Assembly (NCBI GenBank): GCA_032622095.1
Contig: CP136066.1
Span: forward strand, 45,852,911 to 45,916,910
Source: Siphonodentalium dalli
Lineage: Eukaryota; Mollusca; Scaphopoda; Gadilida; Siphonodentaliidae
Length of the DNA stretch: 64,000 nucleotides
Direction of reading: 5' to 3'
Numbering within the stretch: position 1 is the first letter of the stretch; the number at the start of each line of letters is the position of its first letter. The position numbers were made by a program, and so were the translations under genes. The notes beneath the pieces are model-generated. The model did not search any database, was not told the origin of the DNA, and worked only from the letters and a program-made list of their open reading frames with translations. Of this stretch, positions 34,795-46,535 are shown piece after piece.

Positions 34795-35000
34795 GCAGCC
34801 TCATCAACAATGAAGCAGTCAAAGTTCTTGACATCTTTTGAGCTTCCTGCTTCTGCCGCATCTCTCTTTTTTTTTTGGACATCCTGCCTCTAGCATCATC
34901 TTTTTCCTTTTGTGGGATACTTTTAAGTCAGTTGTCTCCACTTCTAAAATATCTATTGCGCCTTCTCTCAACTTTTTTGATACTGCTTTCATTTCCTGCA
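34795..35000 (-). pseudogene. Exon-like lysine-rich segment, minus strand
   Basis: After an acceptor TTATTTGCAG the frame reads EMKAVSKKLREGAIDILEVE and a basic run; a shift at the A10 tract (about 34868-34877) would lead into KNFDCFIVDEAAVDQ and a stop at 34795. It may be the last exon of the gene at 36245-36681. Speculative. Confidence 0.22.
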
Positions 35001-35060
35001 AATAAATTTATATACTTTTAATTTACTATACATATTATTATTTATGTTATTATTTTGTAG

Positions 35061-35238
35061 CAACTCTCAGCAGTGGAAACTGGCACTGATTATAATATGA
35101 TGTCAACTGTCAAGACATATAGTGACACAAAGCGTACAACCACACACACACCAAGTTCATCAATACCTGACACCAGCGTTATCAGTATCCCAAACTTGAC
35201 TGATGCCTTTATACCAGATGCTTCAAATGCTCTTCAAG
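35061..35238 (+). CDS. Candidate membrane-protein gene of the Polinton, exon 2
   Basis: It lies between a TTTTGTAG acceptor and a GTACAT donor, 59 codons plus one base, Thr/Ser-rich (TKRTTTHTPSSS), as in a mucin-like stalk. The leftover G fits the downstream exon at 35951 (phase 1) and also an exon from 35700. Splicing is inferred only from splice-site consensus and frame. Confidence 0.35.
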
Positions 35239-35277
35239 GTACATTTATATGAACTACTATATCACTTGTTCATGTAC

Positions 35278-35455
35278 AGTAATGTCCTAATTAATCAACT
35301 CCATAACCACAGCAGAATTACGGTTAGCATTTTCAGGATTTAGTAAGAAATATGGGTTGTTGACATTCATCAACAAACCATATTTTCGACTAAATCCTGA
35401 AAATGTCAACTATAATTCTGCTGTGGCTATGCAGGTGATTAATTAGGGCATTACT
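35278..35455. repeat. MITE copy 2 (AGTAATG ends) inside the Polinton
   Basis: Arms AGTAATGTCCTAATTAATCA and, reversed, AGTAATGCCCTAATTAATCA, then CCACAGCAGAATT on both arms. It sits 39 bases after the exon 2 donor. Confidence 0.85.
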
Positions 35456-35697
35456 TCATAAAGGAAATTACAGTTTTTGTTTGTTTTTATGTTTATTTTG
35501 TGCCCTGGCTTTTCAATTGTTGAAAAGTATATTCTCCAAGGTATGTGATCAAAGTAGATATTTATGATATTGGCATATTCTAAATTATAACTATATTAAA
35601 AGTATCTAAATTTTCCAATAATACACAGCTGATGTAATCTTATTTTTTTCTCTTTTTGTGTAAGCTAACTCTCATTATTTAATCTTCAGGAAAGTGA

Positions 35698-35855
35698 CTA
35701 TCATAACAGCGTGTGTTGCTGTAGTCGTCCTATTGATATGGTGCATCAAGAGGAAACGGAATCGATACAATGTACCAAAAATGTTGGACGAAGAAAGTGT
35801 GACCATGTTTCAAGTTCCAACGAATAGAGTTGGACCAACAATAACAATTGATTAA
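35698..35855 (+). CDS. Candidate membrane-protein gene, alternative last exon A (transmembrane)
   Basis: The frame reads VTIITACVAVVVLLIWCIKR, a clear single transmembrane segment followed by a basic stop-transfer KRKRN and a ~35-residue tail ending at TAA (35853-35855). To keep the phase from exon 2 it needs the GGAAAG acceptor at 35697, three to five bases after a CAG; that makes the boundary uncertain. Confidence 0.35.
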
Positions 35856-35950
35856 TATTCAACCTGAATATACATGTGATCTGAACCTGTTTGCTATTGT
35901 CAATTTCCACCATATACCAGACCTAATTTATTTTTTCACTTATTTGCAGG

Positions 35951-36140
35951 CATTGTTCTGTGTCTATTTATCGCTGCTTTGAGAAGATTCATGATATTTA
36001 TTCAAAACTATCAGTGGTTTATATGCGCTGTTGACTTTCTATATAGACTAATTCATCCAGCAGTAAATCAACAGCCAAAACTCAGGAGATCAACGCGGTT
36101 AAGACAGCAGCCTAACAGACTAACATACTATCGGTCTTGA
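35951..36140 (+). CDS. Candidate membrane-protein gene, alternative last exon B
   Basis: After a TTTGCAG acceptor the phase matches exon 2 exactly (G plus GC), reading IVLCLFIAALRRFMIF, a hydrophobic segment, then a second hydrophobic stretch (WFICAVDFLY) and a basic tail RRSTRLRQQP ending at TGA (36138-36140). Exons A and B could be mutually exclusive 3' ends, each giving a membrane anchor. Function unknown. Confidence 0.35.
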
Positions 36141-36244
36141 GTTAAAAACAAATGAATCGGGTCTGGTATATGACAATTTTAAAATATTCACTATAAATTA
36201 ACACTTGCGTTTTTAATAGTTTCCTGTTCTGATGGATTCATCGA

Positions 36245-36681
36245 TTACATTTTCATTACAAATGGAATCCGCTGGTATACTAGGAATGAGTCCTCGTCGA
36301 AAGCCACTTTCCCATACCGTGTTGCTTCCCCGGGTTTTGTCACCTCCTGCTGCAGATTTACTTTGACTTTTCCTTTGTCACTGTAAATTTTCACAACTTT
36401 AAATGCTCTGGCACTGTTCACTAATGCCCTATATATACTGGCGACTGGCATGAGATGCACCTTTGTCATGTTTTGTTCAAAATCACGTCTCTGCCTTTCC
36501 AGCTTTTCAGCTTCCTTTAATATCAAAAGAAATATAAGGCTCCTCTTCCTGAACAAGGTCGGGATCATTGTTAAAAATATCTAAATAGGGTTTTCCTCGA
36601 AACAAAGTGATCTTCAGCACAAAGTGACCAAACTTTTTTCTCGTATGACTCAGTTGTTGCTGGTGCAATATTTTCTGCCAT
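36245..36681 (-). pseudogene. Hypothetical Polinton-borne gene, minus strand, frame-broken
   Basis: An ATG at 36681 opens a frame (MAENIAPATTESYEKK) that stops within ~35 codons; a second frame at 36245-36568 (AEKLERQRRDFEQNMTKVHL ...) continues the coding-like character to a stop at 36245. A coiled-coil-like start and a beta-rich end are visible. No family recognised. A further exon-like piece with a TTTGCAG acceptor lies downstream at about 34795-35000. Confidence 0.3.
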
Positions 36682-37194
36682 ATTTAAAGTTGAAAACTGA
36701 ATGACTAGTAAATGGAATACCATATGGGTTTTAATAACAGGACTATCATAAATGCATGTTGCGTCCTAATATGTCCATGGTCTTTGTACCTACGCAAACA
36801 GTAATTCACATATTTCGCTTTTGTGTTAGTGCCTAAACAGCCTATAACTATAAAACTCTGTGTGTTAATAAAAAAAACAAACAGTAAGAGCACACACAAA
36901 ATTACGACTGACAAATGGGGTGTGGAACTTGTCAATAACAACTATTTTAGTATGTGTCTAAACCCCCCGCATTTACCTATATTAAAAAAAAAACAAAAAC
37001 AAAACAAAAGCCCAAAGAAATTATGTTAAGATACTAGTAGGAGATGAACAACTTGTTTAGTTCACATTTGAAACCCTAGTGTTAATCTATATAGAATATT
37101 TTGGTCAGAGCGATTATAGAATAACTTATTTGGGGCTCTTCAGCTGTTAGAAATCTTTTCTAACAGACTGTACAAACTTTTTTTTTCTAACACA

Positions 37195-37371
37195 AGTGCT
37201 GAAGGTATTCCACGTTTTGAAAATGTGCCGAATGGTACACATGGGTTTGTGATCAGCACTAACGTATGTATGTAGTCAGACATGAAAACTAAAAGTGATT
37301 TAGAATGAGATTTCAATCCCCTGTGTACCATTCGGCACATTTTCAAAACCTGGATTCCCTTTCAGCACTTT
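37195..37371. repeat. Inverted repeat (AGTGCTGAAGG arms)
   Basis: AGTGCTGAAGGTATTCCACG and AAAATGTGCCGAATGGTACA at 37195-37241 pair with TGTACCATTCGGCACATTTT and TGGATTCCCTTTCAGCACT at 37323-37370. A MITE-like hairpin in non-coding Polinton DNA. Confidence 0.75.
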
Positions 37372-37577
37372 TTTATTGGTGAGAATGAGTCTTTTCAGCT
37401 TTGTTAACAACTTTTTAATTCACCAAACTAATATTTTGTTTGAGATCTGGTTTTGTTTTGTTCTAAAAGATCATGTATGTTTCTATATATGTATAATACA
37501 GTTAACAGGTGCATAGTCTGAACAATGTATTTCAAATTTTTATTTTTGAAATTGATCAAATCGAAGATCATAAGTTA

Positions 37578-38013
37578 TTAAAGGTACTCAATCCGATCAG
37601 AGGGTCCCCATCTCAACAGATTCCAACAATCCAATCAGAGGGTCCTATATTACTATTTCTTTGGCTTTGAGGGTAAAAAATATTTGATTCGAGTCGAGGC
37701 TCAGAGTTATTAGATATTTATTTTTGAAATTTGTTATTTTCTCGAGGTGAGTACCAATAATCGTCCTTACCTTCGTAATTTGCTCGAGATGTGCACACCA
37801 AAACACTATTCAAACAGACAAGGATGGTTAACTCTAAAATCAAGTGGTAATAATAACGCAATTTTGACTGTGTTCTGGGACAGAAATAATAGAAATAACG
37901 AAAATTCAAATATCGATATCTGATCACTCTGAGCGTTGATTGGTAGGTTCCTCGACTCGAACCCCCAAAGAAATAGTAATATAGGACCCTCTGATCGGAT
38001 TGAGTACCTTTAA
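37578..38013. repeat. Fold-back repeat (TTAAAGGTACTCAATCCGAT arms)
   Basis: The left end TTAAAGGTACTCAATCCGAT, then TCAGAGGGTCC, mirrors the right end ...GGACCCTCTGATCGGATTGA GTACCTTTAA; the left arm has an extra copy of the CAGAGGGTCC part before TATATTACTATTTCTTT. Confidence 0.85.
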
Positions 38014-38099
38014 ATCTGGCAGTATGCAAACAGTAATATTGCAGTTCTTTACAAACAGTAAACTTCTGTATTTCACTGAACTTTCTGAAATTTTGTGTT

Positions 38100-38231
38100 G
38101 AAATTGTGTGCCAATATATTCTCTTATATATTGGGCATGTCCCACTGGAAGGTTCATATATATATAGGAGAATGCATTGTCACAGGATTGTTAATGCTGC
38201 ACCATCAATGATGTTATAATGAAAGGGTTAA
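38100..38231. repeat. Copy of the palindromic piggyBac-like MITE, left part lost
   Basis: GTGCCAATATATTCTCTTAT and GGAGAATGCATTGTCACAGG flank a short centre, and the right end is GAAAGGGTTAA, as in the copy at 30924-31159. Confidence 0.65.
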
Positions 38232-38872
38232 ATGTGACAAATCACCTACAAGCATATCTATTGTTAGGAGGTTTCTGGTTATACTTCACACCTGGTTGCT
38301 GGTATATTGTCTACTTAAACTCACAATAAGTGTCCAATAAAACATACTGTAGTACTATGGCAAGGAATTTATAGGACTTTTAATATTTAATCAAGGAAAA
38401 CAACAGTTCATTATCAGTTGAATATTGATTTATTTTATGTTTATTGCAAATATATGAAAGTATATTTATTGTACAAGGAGTTTGACTGTCAAACCAAACA
38501 CAATCTTTGGTGGTATTACTTTCATCTGAAATAGCAAAAATATTTCTGTGTACATTGGTGACAAAGCACATTTTGTTCTTAAAGGTACCTTAATTTCAAA
38601 ACAAATGAAAAATACTAACAACATAATTTGCTAAATATATATGAACAAACACTGTAAATACTGCTGATTTGTTTTTCTCTTATTTTTGTTTGTTTACTAG
38701 TTACGTTTATTTTTTTATAAACATTTTTATAAATTTACTTTCTACAAAGGGAACACAGTGTTTAAACATATTGTTAAATAAACTTTCAATTTGACTGATC
38801 AGAATTGACCATTATTCCCCAGCTATTATGAACTGTTCACTGATATTTATATGCATCCAGAATATGAGGAAC

Positions 38873-39119
38873 AAGCCTTGAAATAAGGTGTCTGTCATTT
38901 GCAGAATGAGGTTCCTCAGAGGGTGAATTTAGTGATGTTACCCCGCATAGCGGGCTAGCAACACCAAATTTACTCTCTGGGAACCTCATTCTGCTGAGGC
39001 CTAATGAGGTTCCCAGAGAGTGAATTTGGTGATGCTAGCTCGCTATACGGGGTACTATCACTAAATTCACCCTCTAGGGACCTCATTCTGCAAATGACAG
39101 ACACCCTATTTCAAGGCTT
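38873..39119. repeat. Palindromic MITE, 247 bp
   Basis: AAGCCTTGAAATAAGGTGTC and the reverse complement of the right end agree except for one or two bases, continuing through TGTCATTTGCAGAATGAGG to a centre near CTGAGGCCTAA. A half-copy lies at 12935-13040 outside the Polinton, so this is a genome-wide family that inserted here. Confidence 0.9.
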
Positions 39120-40154
39120 GATGAGGAAATTATTTTGCGAACCCAAAACGCACAATATTTTTTGCAAACATGTATATTCTGCACATACGTTAGCAGTCAT
39201 CATACTATACATTTGATCAACCGAAATCTGACATCTGACATTTGATATATAAGTCCTCTTATAACTGGGTTGACACTATTATCTTCTTTATTCCTATTTA
39301 TTCATCTGTGGGATTAAACAGATAATAGTTGAAAACTTGATGTTCTTATTATTATGAACTCAGCAAATTGAGTACACAAACAAATAGACTTCTAAGTCAG
39401 ATTTCTCAAAATGTAGTCAGAAGCCAAACTTAATATTAGTTTTGGAAAATAGGTGTTTGTATGCTGTTGCAGCTGACATAGTTTAACTAAAACAGCCATT
39501 TGGTTTGTGATATATAGCCCATTTGTAGGATTGAACAGTTAAAATAAAATAAACTGTTCTCTTAGCAATATGAACTCCCTACAAATTTAGCACTCCTTTT
39601 GTCTCTTCATTCCTACAATAGAATAACTGGGATTCTAAGAGATATTTAACATAATTTTGAGATGTTTGTCAGTCTTCCTCATACAAATATACACTATAGT
39701 TTGTTCAACTTTGTTAATCACTGTAAATAATGTTGTTTGTTTGTTTGTATTTCTTGTTTTAGTCACTCGAATTGTGATATATAAACCATTTTTTGTATAA
39801 ATGGAACGTTGTTGTTATCTACTTTATTCCTATTTATTTATTTGTAGGTTGGAACAGCTAATAACTGTTTTCTTTGTAATATGCACTCTTTGCAAATTTA
39901 GCGCTCTTATTGGCTGTTCATTCCTATAAACAAATATATAGGAATATAAGAGATATTTTTTCAGCATGTTGTGTGCTTATCAGATTATATCATATGGATA
40001 TACAGATGTGTTGTGATTAAAGATCTCCTGACTGATTTATTACTATCAAACTGCAAAAAAAATAAAAAAATAAAATTAATAGTGGAGCTAATACTATGAG
40101 AGATATCAACCTCCAAAACAATATGTCAAGTTGTAATATAGTCTCAATTTTGTT
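39120..40154. other. Polinton non-coding stretch
   Basis: AT-rich, with TTCCTATTTATTCAT-like and GTAGGTTGGAACAGC-like phrases recurring loosely (39290, 39520, 39840) and a TTGTTTGTTTG microsatellite. No gene; the C-terminal half of DNA polymerase B expected here is absent. Confidence 0.55.
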
Positions 40155-43148
40155 TCAGAAAATTGCAAAAAAAAAGGAAAACAAATGTGACTTATATACA
40201 TATATGTATTTTTTGTTCAACTTGAGTCCCAACACCAGACACTGTTGCAGATTTTTGTAGTGAATAATATAATGTTGTTTATCATATAATGTTAACACTA
40301 GTATATCTGTGGTATGGAATTTGGCATCTCCATTATGCAAACGCCATAGCTGCTGACTATATTGCGAAATTTCATCAAAGTCACAATGGCGTCGCTCAAC
40401 AGCCAGTGGATAGCAGTTGTGCTTATCATGTAGATGTTCTGTGTATTCTAGATAAACTTCTAGCACATATCCATGTTTGTCATGAACTGATGTCCAAATT
40501 GATTATTTCCTCTTGAGTTAAGAATTGAAATGAGCGATATGGCATTGGTTGACATTGACTCCACACATATAAATTATTAGCATCATATGATGCGACATAT
40601 GTTGTTTCTTGTATTGCATCATAACTTTCGCCCATATATTTATTATTGGCCTCTGCAAATCGCTGTGTTATGCAGGAAATTCCGCCTCTTATTCCCTTTT
40701 CGAAGAAAATGAACTGATCAGGAAGCTCAAATTCGGCCTCAGTGTTTAAGAGCATTGCACTCCAACTATAACCTGGAGCAGAATATAAATGGAGGGTATC
40801 CCGACCATAGTACTGATATCAGATATCTCGAAACTGTTCAAGTACACAGGCTAACAAACAGACATCACTTTTTAAATAAAGGTCATGGTAGTCACACAGA
40901 TTTTTCATATTGAATTTGGTCCAAACATTGTGGGCATGTTGATATTCTGAATCAGTAATATTACTTTCTGTTAGTTTGTTGTAAAATTTCTCCTTTTCCG
41001 GAAGTTTCGTTTCACCAAACACATTTACTGATGTGACATACTCATAGAAGTGTACGCCTTTCCTCTTGAGCAAATTGTATTGTTCAGGTGTGAATCCCTC
41101 ATCATTTAGATACGGAAAATTATAGTTGTCAAAGTCTTTCAAGTTTTCTACCAGCGTCTCCAGCGATGCATTAAAAATTTGATAACAGTCGATAAAGCGT
41201 AATTTTCCTATACTGAAAGACAGATATTTTTCCATATTATTGGGTATACATGTAATAGGTTCGCCGAACTTTCCATAGCTTGACAAATAAGATGCGAGTC
41301 AAATACACGAAGATTGTGCATAATCACGGGAATAAATAAAGGCGCTTTGAGATGCAAATTACAGCCATCGCAACTGGGTCCGTTGTAGAGCCCGCTGACA
41401 TGGCAGTTGTGGCGGCATTTCTTTCTGTTTTCGTTAAACTTTCTATTGCAATTATAACATTCCGTTGCTGTTTCGAAGTCCAGTTGCTGCTTTTCCGTGA
41501 TGATCATATCAGCTGTTTCCTCTAAAATACTTTCAATTTCCTCAACCTCCTCAAATAGTTTTTCTAGAAAATAGTCTATAACACCAGTGTCTGAGCTATA
41601 GATAAATGTAGGTTTTGTATAGGTCTCATTCACCTTGCAAACACGTTTGATTCCAAAACTGAGTGGATTGAGATTTGCATATGGCGTGCTGGAGGAAATG
41701 TCAGGGTTTGGTTCGCATTTGCTAATTTGCTCAACAGTCGTTTCCAGGTCAGCATAGATGCAGAATGGGATTACGAATTTTTTGTTGTATTCATTGAATC
41801 GCACAATTTTATCCTTTTTTGCAGGATAACAGGTTTTTTGAGAGCCGAAAGCTTGACATTCCTGCATATGTGCATCCCTGTCAATTCAAGTTCAAAATAA
41901 ACAGACAAAATCTACAGAAAAAATAGTTCTTGTGCGATGTTTGCCTTTTGAATCTTGTTAAGAGTCTATCCAAATCTTTTATACATGTATAATGTGTTTT
42001 ATCTTCATTTTGAAACAATATGTCTGCATGTCGAAGCTCGTTTTGAGGATATATTTTGGTTATTCTTAAAGGGAACACCTGTTTGTCATCATAGCCAAAT
42101 ACGTTCACAGATATATTGTTCATCCGCTCAAACTTTGTGATATCTTCTATTTTCATTGGAAAAGTCAATCCGTTCAAACGAAGGCTGTCTTTTTATGGCA
42201 AATAAGTGCTCACACGATTCGGATTGTTCATTTTTCGGTGTACACTAGCCAAAACAGCCCGCACGAAGCAGTATTCATCATTGTTTACTACATTGATTAT
42301 CGATCGTGAATGAGTTTGCTCGCTTGGCGTTGCTATATAGCTGCTGGCTGGCAAAGGTTTATACTTTGCTATACTGATATCCAAATGCTGTATTCTCCTT
42401 ATTCTCCAACCACTGCCCTATGTATAAAGGTGTTGAATGATTCGAACATTTTGTGAAAACCAGTATTAATATAAGTATTGTCCAATTGATCACTGGTCAC
42501 ACACTTGAATAGTTGCGTTCGAAAGTGCGTCTCTATAACACTATCCTCTCCACCCTGCTCATCGCTTGGCTTGAACATTGAAATGCACAGACTGAGATAC
42601 CATTTCATACCATTATATCGCTGCATTATTTCCTCCAGAATGGTCAAAATCTGTTTTCTGTTGTTAGCGAAAAACACAATCATATCATCTGTTTCCGGCC
42701 TGTTTGCTGGTTTAATTTTCACCACAGTCACACTCTTATTCAAAGCTGAAGTTTCTTTTTCCAGTTCACTGTCACTAGAGTCAATCGATTGGCCCTCTGC
42801 TGATATACTATCATTAAGAACTTGATTAATGATATTTGTTGGTTGTGTTGTTCTAGCTGAGCTCTGAATCGTGCTCTCTGAAACTTTTGGCGTTTGTGTT
42901 GTTGTTCTATTTGAGCTCTGAATCGAATCAACTTTCTGCCTTTTTCTTGGCTCTCTTTTGTGAATATTCCTGAGATGTTTATTCAAAGCTTCATTTGTCT
43001 TAAACTCTTTGTTGCACACTTCACATATATAATCCTCATCATGCATAATCTTGTGTTTCCTCAACGAGCTATGATTTGCATAAGTTCTATCGCATTTGTC
43101 GCAATCAAATCTGGGAGTTGAAACATTTTGTACCTCTTGGTTCTGCAT
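40155..43148 (-). pseudogene. polB: Polinton protein-primed DNA polymerase B, broken and 3'-truncated
   Basis: Six or more overlapping fragments read, in order: two C2H2 zinc fingers (CDKCDRTYANHSSLRKHK and the next), a linker, KWYLSLCISMF, ISIAKYKPLPASSYI, ISVNVFGYDD, the exonuclease motifs YADLET and FDSHLICQA, DYHDLYLKSDVCLLA, IEKGIRGG-like sequence and the palm motif A region YDANNLYVW, then EHLHDKHNCYPLA and LYDKQHYIIHYKNLQQCL. Breaks are at about 42390, 42190, 41870, 41280, 40800 and 40470. Motifs B and C (NSxYGK and DTD types) that should follow are missing, so it cannot be active. Role: replication of the element's DNA using a protein primer. The N-terminal fingers are part of the same gene. 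Confidence 0.88.
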
Positions 43149-43610
43149 TACTTGGTTTACACAAAAATAATCCTGTGTTAATCATCAACCAGTCTTTGTG
43201 CTTATTCAGAATAAATATATAGTGAACCATTTGGCGTAACTATAAGCTGAAATATAACCAGCAGACCCAAACATTGTTTATATAGACAACATCAATATAT
43301 AGCAAACTACAGCTTGTATAAGAGTGGCACAGCTCAGTAAGTTACCTGCTGCTAATTTGCATATACCAACATTAAATATGTGGGAGCATTTATGCAAATA
43401 TTGTTTGCAACAACCTCACTGATTTTTGTTTGATATAAATATCATTGGGGATTTGTTGAACTAAACATGAATCTATTTACAAAACAGTTTAATACAAACA
43501 AAACAAAAGTAACTACACATAAATATTTACAAAAAAAGGAAAGAATATATAGATATATATGTATGTGTTATATGTATACATAAATAGTAGTTTGCATACC
43601 ATCAATACAT

Positions 43611-43937
43611 TCACAAAGTGAGCCATTTTATTTTTTGTTTTTTTATTTTGGTTATTTTGGCAGTTGGTTTGCAGTCTTTGGTACATTCATTGGATATAGT
43701 CTCTGAACAATCTGGCTGACAGTTTTGTTTGTAGTAGTCACTGTTTTCTATTTGTGATTTGCTCTCTTTGGTACACTCATTGGATATAGTTTCTGAACAA
43801 ACCGGCTGACAGTTTTGTTTGTAGTAGTCACTCTTTTCTATTTGTGACATAGAAATATCAACACTTTGTTTATCATTGTTCAGCTTTTGACACATACTAA
43901 CATGTTCTTCCGGAATAAGTATCAATTTCCTTGACAT
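43611..43937 (-). CDS. Small Polinton protein with internal duplication, function unknown
   Basis: A 108-codon frame starting MSRKLILIPEEHVSM, a start reminiscent of small conserved Polinton proteins. It contains a 30-residue tandem duplication (SDYYKQNCQPVCSETISNEC, repeated with few changes) and a lysine-rich end. It overlaps the end of the core-like gene by about 15 bases. The four regularly spaced cysteines suggest disulfides or metal binding; no function can be claimed. Confidence 0.5.
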   Translation of the reverse strand: MSRKLILIPEEHVSMCQKLNNDKQSVDISMSQIEKSDYYKQNCQPVCSETISNECTKESKSQIENSDYYKQNCQPDCSETISNECTKDCKPTAKITKIKKQKIKWLTL

Positions 43938-44225
43938 TCTGTAAATAAGCGTAGAACAGCTCTGATCACTATTGTCAACAGATGTATAACTTGAGTGAGT
44001 TTGTGTCTGCGCACTGTCAAAGGCACGTTCTTTTGAACAATTTCTCTTAAGAATGTTCTGTATTTATATAATTTTCGTTCACTGTCACGTGATACAGAAA
44101 TATTTCCATGAATAATATTGAGTACACATTCTGCCAGAAATTTGATAGCATCTTTTGGCGAACTTTGTAGAATAAGTTTCTGTGATCCACTTTACTTCTC
44201 AGCAATGAAGTGAGGAAGTTGAAAT
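43922..44225 (-). pseudogene. Polinton core/PX-like protein, frame-broken
   Basis: In a frame without ATG the segment reads SPKDAIKFLAECVLNIIHGN, then SERKLYKYRTFLREIVQKNV and on to a stop at 43922. This follows the conserved pattern of a small basic Polinton protein (alanine/leucine-rich helix, CxxNIL-x-GN, K-x-L-x-x-H/Y-K-x-x-L-R). A shift near 44190 separates it from the preceding coding-like stretch WKYFNFLTSLLR. In Polintons this protein lies near the capsid genes and is thought to be virion-associated. Confidence 0.6.
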
Positions 44226-44236
44226 ATTTCCAATCT

Positions 44237-44916
44237 TCATTCCTTTGACACGTAAATAATAGCGTTTTCAGATGGAAATATTTTGCTTCTCAATTGCCAA
44301 CGTTTGTCTGACTTTGAATGAAAGTCAAGTAATATATACCCATAACGAGATTTAGTTGCAGAATAATATGCATCGAGAAAAAAATTATATTTATCAGGAA
44401 ATGCCTGTCTTGCTAATGAGAGTACCTGCTGCACACACCTGCGATTCTAAAACAAAAGAAAGTAATGTGTATTAAGGGAAATTGTTCTCATAGATCGGCC
44501 TTGAGCAAACAAGTTCTGTGAAATAAATATATTAGAGACATTACAATGATGACATTTGACTGTAAATAAATTCAACACATCAAGATTGTTGCAAACCTGT
44601 GACATCAGATCATCTAGAATTAATAATTTGTGACCTTTAGTTTGTTGCAACCATTTGTCTATTGTCTCATTAGAAGGTATTCCTTTATATAAGCAATATT
44701 CTTTGACAGCGCATCGTATAGAGGCTGCCAAGTATTATAACACAGGTAGGTTGCTTGTACAGGGTGAGAGAACATAGTTTTTGAATTATCTAATATCCTT
44801 TTGACGAGGAATGTGTTTCCACTACTGGTACATCCCACAACAGCAATATTTGTTGGTGAGTGAAACTTCAAGGAGTTTTCATCAATATAGGTTTGCATTG
44901 TGTTGCTACTGAGCAT
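44237..44916 (-). pseudogene. Polinton A32-like packaging ATPase, broken
   Basis: Fragments read the Walker A region VVGCTSSGNT (Asn in place of the invariant Lys), Walker B KLLILDDLM, the NIFISQNLF sensor region, and the C-terminal YGYILLDFHSKSDKRWQLRS. There is a frame shift at about 44700 and an in-frame TAG at 44447-44449. The family packages DNA into Polinton-like capsids. The Walker A change alone would abolish nucleotide hydrolysis. Confidence 0.85.
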
Positions 44917-45075
44917 GTATAATATCTCGGTTTTGAGTCACCTCAAAGTATCCCGAAAATTCAGCATATACAATTTATGAGGTTGTTTCAGTTAATGGCG
45001 AAGAAAACTGAATATCTAGTCTTATATTAGATGTTTTCAGTAGAGGTATAAATTTATTTCGATCCATATATGGTT

Positions 45076-46252
45076 CTAATCAAATACATATAAACAGTAT
45101 CTATTTGAATAGTCTGAAGGTTCTATCAAACTGCCTTTGTTTTTCAATAAATTTGTATAAGCAGGAATATAACCATTTTTTGCAGTGGTCGCTGTGAAAT
45201 TGAGATTCAGTGGACTTGAATCTACAGGTTGACCATCTGCAAAAAGGGCCACCTTAGTAACATTTGAATATTTGAAATTGTAGGGATTTAAATTGTAATC
45301 CCCCGTTACTGAATCAGATGAAACTAATCCTATAACAACTCTAAGCGGCCGGTTTGCTTGGAATAAATAATCCTATGTAAACCGGGTTAAGCCGGTTGAT
45401 ATTGAATTTGTTTTGACATCACTACGTTTAAAAAGATATTTGTCATTGGCACTTTTTAGGAGTTCTGCGTGTGCATACAACAATGCAGGGTTCAAACGAA
45501 CTCGAGCCACATGCAGTACAATATCTTGTATTTTGACATTATAGTAGGGAATAATTTCCTTTGACATCAAACAGAAACTACTTTTGTTTCTATACAGTCT
45601 TAGTTGAACATTTACTCCACTAAGTAGATATTTTTTCATTCTGAAAAAATCATTAAATAAACAGCCTGTCATTTCAACTGTGTTTCCGGTTTGTGTGAGC
45701 TTTGATCGCTCATAGAATCCTAGGTTTCCGCCTCTCAACTCAGCATTATCCATTTCTCCGGCTGTGTCTTTGTAAAACATTTGTGTTTGAAAATATGTGT
45801 CCGCAGCAGCCTGATTGCTATACAACAGAGTTTGCATCATTGCACTGTACACATAATTTGTGTTTGTCGGAGTAATAGTGTTGGAGTTGAACGAAACATC
45901 AATTTGAGACCATAAGGACTGAAGAAATAGGTTAACAGGCCCAATCTTTTCTGTGGATGGTATTTTGGCTGATCCTGTTTTTGGTAAGATTAAGTTTTAT
46001 ATACAGTTTAGTGTTGTGCAGATCAATATAATCTAAAGAATTATGTGAGCACACGTTGAAATCAATCGGAGAATTTTGCACAACCTGAGAAATCAGTCTA
46101 ACTTCTTGATAATATAATTGTTCAACGGCGGTTTGCGTTGCAGGTACTCCAAACAATGACAACTCTTCTGGCATTCCCTCCTGGAATAGATCTTTGTTTA
46201 TCATAGCCATAATTAATCCGAAAATATATCTCTGACACGTTTTTTCTCTCAT
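45076..46252 (-). pseudogene. MCP: Polinton major capsid protein (double jelly roll), broken
   Basis: The frame starting at 46252 gives DLFQEGMPEELSLFGVPATQ, then DFNVCSHNSLDYIDL; after a shift near 45940 the next fragment gives NLFLQSLWSQIDVSFN, FYKDTAGEMDNA, SGVNVQLRLYRNKSSFCLMS and ARVRLNPALLYAHAELLKSA; after a stop near 45373 and another shift the C-terminal part gives VIGLVSSDSVTGDYNLNPYN and GQPVDSSPLNLN, ending at 45076. The order and motifs are those of Polinton major capsid proteins, related to those of virophages and other large-DNA-virus lineages. Confidence 0.88.
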
Positions 46253-46286
46253 AGTTGACTGTTTCTTGTGTGTTTGTTTCTTATAT

Positions 46287-46532
46287 TCATGTCTTCTTGT
46301 TTGTTTTGCACGTCATTTTCGTCTGTACATCTTTTTTATGTTTCCCAGTGTCAGTTTGATATTGGACTGCCTCTCTCGCAAGTTCGTCTTTGATACGATT
46401 GACAACTTCTTGATTTGATGACACAACCGTTATTGGTGGCACCGTAGCTTGAAACTGATTGACAGCTTTGTTGGTACTGGTTATATATTCCAGCCATTTT
46501 TTGGGGTCTGGAATATAGATTGAGTTAGTCAT
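46287..46532 (-). CDS. Small Polinton protein, function unknown
   Basis: An intact 81-codon frame from ATG (MTNSIYIPDPKKWLEY...) with a lysine-rich end, between the minor and major capsid genes. Many Polintons have a short protein with a similar Pro-x-x-Trp start in this position, but I cannot assign a role. It is one of few Polinton frames here without an obvious break. Confidence 0.5.
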   Translation of the reverse strand: MTNSIYIPDPKKWLEYITSTNKAVNQFQATVPPITVVSSNQEVVNRIKDELAREAVQYQTDTGKHKKDVQTKMTCKTNKKT

Positions 46533-46535
46533 AAT

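Noticed and set aside
38873-39119. Palindrome as a CRISPR or attachment site
   Set aside because: Eukaryotic context; two-armed hairpin with a half-copy elsewhere fits a MITE.
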